64,000 nt of DNA, taken from assembly GCA_041389525.1 (NCBI GenBank), contig JAWKRR010000003.1:62001-126000 (forward strand). Direction: 5' to 3'. The position numbers and the translations under genes are program-made. Of the stretch, positions 59,848 through 64,000 are shown in pieces. Position 1 is the first letter of the stretch. Every line of letters begins with the position of its first letter. The DNA comes from JACKFB01 sp041389525 (lineage in GTDB: Bacteria > Myxococcota_A > UBA9042 > PHBI01 > JACKFB01). Under the pieces are notes generated by a model that worked only from the letters and a program-made list of their open reading frames with translations, was not told the origin of the DNA and did not search any database.

Positions 59848-61706
59848 CGCAGGCAGATCCCGGTACGCTCGCGCCGGTGGCGACGCCGGTCGCGACGGCG
59901 GCCGCCGAGCTCGAGACGGGCGGCATGAACGCGGCCCAGCTCGCGGTGCGCGTCGCCGAGCTGGAGGCGCAGGTCCGCGTGGAGCGGCTGAAGCTCAAGG
60001 GTATCGAGGACATCAGCCGCACCCTCGTCAGCGAGCACAATATCGAGCGCATCCTCGAAGTGGTGATGGAGCGCACGTCCGAGCTGCTGGACGCCGAGCG
60101 CTCCACGCTCTTCGTGGTCGACGAGCAGAGCCGGACCCTGTGGTCGCGCGCCACTCAGGGCGGCGATATCGAGGTGCTCGAGGTCGCCATGGGCACCGGG
60201 CTGGCCGGCTGGGTCGCGGAGCACGGCCGCACCGTGAACGTCAAAGACGCGTACAAGGACCCGCGCTTCGACCGCAGCGCCGACGAGCGCTCGGGGTATC
60301 GCACGCGCTCGGTGGTCTGCGCGCCGCTGCGTGACTCGCAGCAGAAGCTGCTCGGCGTCATCGAGGTGCTCAATAAGCACACCGGCTACTTCACGCCCGC
60401 CGACGAGGATCTGCTTGGCGCCATCGCGTCGCAGGCGGCCATCAGCATCCAGAACGCCACGCTCTACGTCGACATCGTCGGCAAGAACATCGACCTGCTC
60501 GAGACCTCCATGCGGCTCGAGGCGCGCACGGCCGAGATCGAGCTGCTGTTTCGTATCGAGCGAGCCGCCGCCACATCGACCACTCTCAGCGGCGCGCTCG
60601 AGGCGCTCGTCGACGAGACCCTCGCTGAGTTCCCGTGCGGCGCCGCGGCGGTCTGGCTGGTGGACGAGGCGCTGGACCGCGTCGTGCCCGCCCACGCCGC
60701 CGCCTGTGACGCGGCGATGCTGGACGCCAGCGACGGCTCCGTGGGCCAGGAGGTCGCCTCGCGGGTCCTGGCGACCGGCGAGTGCCTGAGGCTGCCGCCC
60801 CGCACCGAGTCCGACGCCGCCCTGGCCGCGCACGTCACCGCCGAGGGCCGCTGGAAGGTCGACCACCTCGTGGCCGTCCCCATCGTCCACAAGGACCGCC
60901 GTTTGGGCTGCTTGATCCTGGTCAATCGCTCGGTGGGCCACCGCGGTTTCGACGACCAGGACGTCCGAATTCTGCAGCTCATCACCGCGCGTATCGGGCT
61001 GACCGTGGCCATCGCCCACGCCCAGGACGAGGAGCACAAGGCCGAGCGCCTCGCCGCGATCGGGCAGATGCTGTCGAGCGTTTTGCACGACATGAAGACC
61101 CCGCTGACCATCATCGGCGGCTACGCGAAGCTGATGGCGCGCACGGACGACGGCGACAAGCGCGAGCAGCAGCGCGAGCACATCCGCCGCCAGATCGCCC
61201 AGCTCAAGGACATGACCGTCGAGCTGCTGGCCTTTGCCCGCGGCGAGACCGAGGTCCTGCTGCGAAAGGTCTTCGTCCGCGACTTCCTCGAGGACGTCCG
61301 CACCCAGCTCGCCGAGGAGTTCAGCGGCAGCGGGGTCGAGCTGGTCGTCGAGACGCCGTTTGGTGGCGCTGTCCGCATGGACGAGACGAAGATGCGGCGC
61401 GTCATCTACAACCTCGCGCGCAACGGCCGCGAGGCGATGGCCGAGGCCGGCGGAACTTTTTCGATTCGTGTGGAAGGAGATGACACCCACGTGGTGTTCC
61501 ACTTCTCCGACACGGGGCCCGGCCTACCGGACGCCATCCGCGGGCGGCTCTTCGAACCGTTCGCCACTTGGGGCAAGAAACACGGAACAGGCTTGGGGCT
61601 GGCCATCGTGAAGAAGATCGTCGACGAGCACCGCGGCACCATCGCGGTGGACTCCGTGGCTGGACAGGGCACGACGTTCACCATCACGATCCCGACGGCC
61701 GACTGA
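59844..61706 (+). CDS. Soluble GAF-domain sensor histidine kinase
   Basis: 620 residues from TTG 59844, with no membrane segment. After an N-terminal coiled coil (about 30-60; VRVAELEAQVRVERLKL) come two GAF domains: about 65-220 (DAERSTLFVVDEQ, GLAGWVAEHGRTVNVKDAY, LLGVIEVLNK) and about 240-405. The HisKA domain has SSVLHDMKTPLTIIGGYA as H-box. The catalytic domain has RVIYNLARNGREAM (N-box), SDTGPGLPDAI (G1), and HGTGLGLAIVKKIVDEH (G2). Orphan kinase: no response regulator gene beside it. It overlaps the polA end. Confidence 0.92.
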   Translation: MTQADPGTLAPVATPVATAAAELETGGMNAAQLAVRVAELEAQVRVERLKLKGIEDISRTLVSEHNIERILEVVMERTSELLDAERSTLFVVDEQSRTLWSRATQGGDIEVLEVAMGTGLAGWVAEHGRTVNVKDAYKDPRFDRSADERSGYRTRSVVCAPLRDSQQKLLGVIEVLNKHTGYFTPADEDLLGAIASQAAISIQNATLYVDIVGKNIDLLETSMRLEARTAEIELLFRIERAAATSTTLSGALEALVDETLAEFPCGAAAVWLVDEALDRVVPAHAAACDAAMLDASDGSVGQEVASRVLATGECLRLPPRTESDAALAAHVTAEGRWKVDHLVAVPIVHKDRRLGCLILVNRSVGHRGFDDQDVRILQLITARIGLTVAIAHAQDEEHKAERLAAIGQMLSSVLHDMKTPLTIIGGYAKLMARTDDGDKREQQREHIRRQIAQLKDMTVELLAFARGETEVLLRKVFVRDFLEDVRTQLAEEFSGSGVELVVETPFGGAVRMDETKMRRVIYNLARNGREAMAEAGGTFSIRVEGDDTHVVFHFSDTGPGLPDAIRGRLFEPFATWGKKHGTGLGLAIVKKIVDEHRGTIAVDSVAGQGTTFTITIPTAD

Positions 61707-61738
61707 ACCCCAGCCCCGCAGCACGAAGGACCTGATCG

Positions 61739-62371
61739 ATGTCACTTTTCGAGCTCTTCGAGCGGGGCGGCCCGCTGATGTGGGCCATCCTCGTGGCGTC
61801 GGTCATCGGCGTCGCCGCCTTCATCGAGCGCATGTGGGCGCTGAGGCGGTCGCGCATCCTGCCGATGCCGGTCTTGGAGAGCCTGCTCAAGCACCTGGAC
61901 GTGGGCGACCGCGAGCGGGCCGCGCAGGTGTGCCGCGACCACCAGGCCTCGGTGTGCCGCATCGTGGAGTCGGGCCTGCGGCACCGGGGCGGCGGTCGCA
62001 TGGTCGCGCGCGAGGCGATGGAGGAGACCGGTCGCGTCGAGGTCGCGCAGCTCGAGGTGGGGGTCGGGGCGCTGTCCACGGTCGCCGCCATCGCGCCGCT
62101 GCTGGGACTGCTCGGCACGGTCACCGGCATGATCAAGGTCTTCCGCGACGTCGCCGACGTGCAGAACCCCGACATCGCGATCTTGGCGCGCGGCATCTGG
62201 GAGGCCCTGCTCACCACGGGGGCTGGCCTGACGGTCGCCATCCCGATGTACGTGGCCTACCGTTTCGTCGAGGGGCGCATCGGCCACCACGAGCGCGACC
62301 TCGAGGAGGCAAGCCTCGACGTGCTCGACCTCATCTGCCCGCCCGAGCCGTTCCACGAGGACGAGGCGTGA
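61739..62371 (+). CDS. exbB: ExbB/TolQ/MotA-family proton channel
   Basis: 210 residues with three membrane helices (PLMWAILVASVIGVAAFIER; STVAAIAPLLGLLGTVTGM; LLTTGAGLTVAIPMYVAYRF). The conserved family segment APLLGLLGTVTGMIKVF and T-T-x-A-G-L-x-V-A-I-P confirm assignment. ExbB-type proteins form a proton-driven stator that energises TonB-like transport. GAAGGA lies 8 nt upstream. Coupled to exbD by a GTGA overlap. No tonB gene is in the window. Confidence 0.93.
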   Translation: MSLFELFERGGPLMWAILVASVIGVAAFIERMWALRRSRILPMPVLESLLKHLDVGDRERAAQVCRDHQASVCRIVESGLRHRGGGRMVAREAMEETGRVEVAQLEVGVGALSTVAAIAPLLGLLGTVTGMIKVFRDVADVQNPDIAILARGIWEALLTTGAGLTVAIPMYVAYRFVEGRIGHHERDLEEASLDVLDLICPPEPFHEDEA

Positions 62372-62886
62372 ACTTCCGCAGCGCGAAGGGCGGGCGGCGG
62401 CGGGTCGAGACCACCATCGACATCACCAGCTTGGTCGACGTCGTGTTCTTGCTGCTGATCTTCCTGCTGGTCACGACGACCTTCAAGCGGGAGGAGCACG
62501 CGTTCCCTGTGGAGCTGCCGACCTCCAGCGTGAAGCAGGTCACGATCACCACCGACAAGACGACGATCTTCATCACCAAGGACGGCGGCCTGCACCTGCT
62601 CACCGTGCCCGCCGACGCCGCGCCAGGCGAGCCGACGGGGGCAGCCGCGGCCAACAAAGTCACCGAGGAGGAGCTGAAGCAGCGCCTCGCCGACCTGCAC
62701 GAGCGGCGGCCGGACGCGCCGGTGGCGATCCGCGCGGAGCAGGAGACCCGCTACCAGAAGATGATCGACGTGGTGGCCCTGGTCGAGAGCGCCGGCTTCA
62801 CCAACCTCTTCTTCCCCTACGAGCTGGACGGGGGCAGCGGTGGCGGCCCCTCCGCGCCGCCCGCGCCGCTCGCCTCACCCGAGTAA
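62368..62886 (+). CDS. exbD: ExbD/TolR-family transmembrane protein
   Basis: 172 residues; GTG start in a GTGA overlap with exbB. The single N-terminal helix with the conserved Asp is IDITSLVDVVFLLLIFLLVT; the Asp in LVDVVF is the proton-carrying residue. A periplasmic domain follows, with a QRLADLHERRPDAPVAIRAEQETRYQKM segment, and a Gly/Ser/Pro-rich tail. Confidence 0.93.
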   Translation: MNFRSAKGGRRRVETTIDITSLVDVVFLLLIFLLVTTTFKREEHAFPVELPTSSVKQVTITTDKTTIFITKDGGLHLLTVPADAAPGEPTGAAAANKVTEEELKQRLADLHERRPDAPVAIRAEQETRYQKMIDVVALVESAGFTNLFFPYELDGGSGGGPSAPPAPLASPE

Positions 62887-62941
62887 GCCAGCCCGCCCTC
62901 CCCGCGCGGGACGTCAATTCCTCAGCATTCGCCTCGTAAAT

Positions 62942-62970
62942 TTGGCGATTCCAGGGCGCGGAACTAAGCT
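62942..62970 (+). promoter_or_regulatory. Possible promoter of the ftsB-like gene
   Basis: TTGGCG (62942-62947) and TAAGCT (62965-62970) are separated by 17 nt in a locally AT-richer stretch. The start codon is 51 nt downstream. The fit to sigma70 is moderate. Confidence 0.45.
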
Positions 62971-63021
62971 CCGGCCCGTTCACCGTCACCGCCATCACGA
63001 TCCGCACCGGTCCAGGTCCGC

Positions 63022-63330
63022 ATGTTCGAAGCGAAAAGCACCATCGCGATGCGCCGCGTGCTCATCGGCCTGCTGGTCGCCGGCGTGGTCGGTATCCTCA
63101 CCTTGCGCGTGTTCGATCCCGCCCGCACCGCTCGCGCCGAGATGCTCGAGCGGCAACTGTCGCGCATGCAGACCGCCGACGGCGTGATGGAGCGTGACAA
63201 CGCGCGGCTTCAGGCGCGGCTCGAGGCGCTCGAGGCTGGGCCGGACGGGTGGAAAGAGCTGGCGCGTCGGCAGCACGGCATGCTGGCCGCGGGCGAGGTC
63301 ATTTTTCGCTTTCCCGTGGCTTCGCACTGA
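63022..63330 (+). CDS. ftsB: FtsB/DivIC-like cell division protein
   Basis: 102 residues with one membrane helix (RVLIGLLVAGVVGILTLRVF), a coiled coil (EMLERQLSRMQTADGVMERDNARLQARLEALEAG) and a C-terminal W-K-E-L-A-R-R-Q-H-G-M-L-A-A-G-E-V-I-F-R-F segment. This matches the FtsB/septum-formation-initiator pattern of ARRELGM...GEVVYRF. FtsB links FtsL and FtsQ in the divisome. Its 3' end overlaps the convergent lipoprotein gene by 32 nt. The symbol is by family resemblance. Confidence 0.78.
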   Translation: MFEAKSTIAMRRVLIGLLVAGVVGILTLRVFDPARTARAEMLERQLSRMQTADGVMERDNARLQARLEALEAGPDGWKELARRQHGMLAAGEVIFRFPVASH

Positions 63331-63901
63331 AGATCGCTGCCTGCTCCCGGAGGAGCAGGTCGCCCAGGCAGCTGGTGGTCTGGCGCTGACGGCGGAGGCG
63401 GTTCGCGTCATCGCGGGCCTCGCGGCACGCCCAGGTGTTGACGCCCGACTCCTCGCAGAGCCGCTGCTGCAGCAGGCGACAGGCGTTGCGACCCTTGCCG
63501 CGCACCGGCTCGCCGTCGGCGTCGATGAGGTCCTGGTGGCGGTCTAGCACCGCTTGGCACGCCTGATCCCACTCGGGGGTCCGGTCGGGCGGGAAGCTGC
63601 GACGGGCTTGCGCGCACTCCTCGCCGTTGGGCCCCAGCCCCAGGCAGGCGCGGTAGAGCAAGCGCTCGCACGGGGGCATCGCCAGCTCATCGACCTCCGC
63701 GGGGCCCTCGTCGTCTGGGGCAGGCGCGCTCGGGGGCTCCGGGGCGCTCACGTCGGCGGCCGCGACCGGCTCGGGCGGGGGCAGGACCTCGGCGGCCCAG
63801 CGGACCACCTTGTCGTCGGGCGTGCGACTGCACGCACAGGCCAACGCCAGCAACGCCACCCCGCAGGTTGCGGCCGCGCGCGCTTGGAGACCCCGCGGCA
63901 T
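63299..63901 (-). CDS. Lipoprotein with disulphide-type Cys pairs
   Basis: 200 residues from ATG 63901. The signal peptide has ATCGVALLALACAC with the lipobox near Cys22 or Cys24. A Pro/Ala/Glu-rich linker (VLPPPEPVAAADVSAPEPP) runs to about 72, then a Cys-rich domain with PPCERLLYRACLG, EECAQARRSF, QACQAVL, NACRLLQQRLCEE, TWACREARD and TSCLGD. Cysteine spacing is similar to the 47067 lipoprotein. Function unknown. It overlaps the convergent FtsB-like gene by 32 nt and its start lies 3 nt from the upstream gene's stop. Confidence 0.75.
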   Translation of the reverse strand: MPRGLQARAAATCGVALLALACACSRTPDDKVVRWAAEVLPPPEPVAAADVSAPEPPSAPAPDDEGPAEVDELAMPPCERLLYRACLGLGPNGEECAQARRSFPPDRTPEWDQACQAVLDRHQDLIDADGEPVRGKGRNACRLLQQRLCEESGVNTWACREARDDANRLRRQRQTTSCLGDLLLREQAAIFSAKPRESEK

Positions 63902-63904
63902 CCC

Positions 63905-64000
63905 TCAGTGCGCGCCCGCATTGGCACGCGGCTGCGGCTTGGCGTTCCAGATGCGCATGGCCAGCAGCAGGCCGAGCGCGGCCATCGGCACCATGGCCAC
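63905..64000 (-). CDS. C-terminal end of a gene running out of the window
   Basis: A minus-strand frame is open from the window edge to a TGA at 63905-63907. The visible 31 residues (VAMVPMAALGLLLAMRIWN then KPQPRANAGAH) include a hydrophobic segment, so this may be the end of a membrane protein. The 3-nt gap to the lipoprotein at 63299-63901 suggests an operon. Identity cannot be determined. Confidence 0.55.
   Translation of the reverse strand: MAMVPMAALGLLLAMRIWNAKPQPRANAGAH

Overview
The window is about 70% GC, is densely coded, and is chromosomal in character. Several traits point to a myxococcal or deltaproteobacterium-like organism (Myxococcota). These are PEGA-repeat proteins, several lipoproteins whose lipobox cysteine is followed by a long Asp/Ala/Gly/Ser linker, LamG/DUF4215 surface lipoproteins, orphan PAS and GAF histidine kinases, split complex I genes, frequent GTG starts and many 4-base ATGA/GTGA overlaps. 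The phylum is inferred from gene content. No rRNA is present to fix it.

Layout. Positions 1-5.6 kb hold the 3' part of a PEGA-repeat envelope protein, a PflX-type radical SAM enzyme and a large LamG lipoprotein. Positions 5.6-10.3 kb hold a GNAT enzyme, an unknown gene coupled to holC (DNA polymerase III chi), and a minus-strand operon of a TSPPY methyltransferase, a MazG-like pyrophosphohydrolase and moeA. Positions 10.5-18.3 kb hold an orphan PAS histidine kinase, rsuA, a TetR regulator, a creatininase-family hydrolase, single-chain gcvP and truC. Positions 18.4-27.3 kb are a minus-strand block of an ABC-F ATPase, hemL and nuoA-C-D-G-H-I, with nuoB, E, F and J-N absent. Positions 27.3-36.7 kb hold a non-coding gap rich in inverted repeats, a 61-residue Cys protein, secreted and lipoprotein genes, a TPPII-like subtilase, a large unknown cytoplasmic protein and a hotdog thioesterase. 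Positions 36.7-41.7 kb hold a glutamine synthetase-like / alpha-beta hydrolase / glutamine amidotransferase operon and a lipoprotein gene broken by two frameshifts. Positions 42-44 kb hold two adjacent PIN-domain toxin-antitoxin pairs. Positions 44-51 kb hold a GNAT-nitrilase fusion, cobalamin adenosyltransferase, truD and several uncharacterised envelope proteins. Positions 51-55 kb hold tRNA-Ala(GGC) with a strong terminator, then queG and a P1B-ATPase-like gene that has lost most catalytic motifs. Positions 55-64 kb hold an HPt-like protein, polA, a GAF histidine kinase, exbB/exbD, an ftsB-like gene and lipoproteins.

Most units are housekeeping: respiration, haem, one-carbon metabolism, tRNA/rRNA modification and DNA replication. 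They are interleaved with envelope lipoproteins. Four RNA-modification genes (rsuA, truC, truD, queG) lie in the window, but they are not co-operonic.

The most notable observations are: (i) a dispersed element present twice in opposite orientation, each copy a long hairpin plus an identical 20-nt motif at exactly 27 nt; (ii) the apparently catalytically dead P-type ATPase coupled to queG; (iii) the GS/hydrolase/amidotransferase operon; (iv) the incomplete nuo operon; (v) an unknown 773-residue protein with clustered Arg-x-Arg-x-x-Thr-like motifs; and (vi) the doubly frameshifted lipoprotein.
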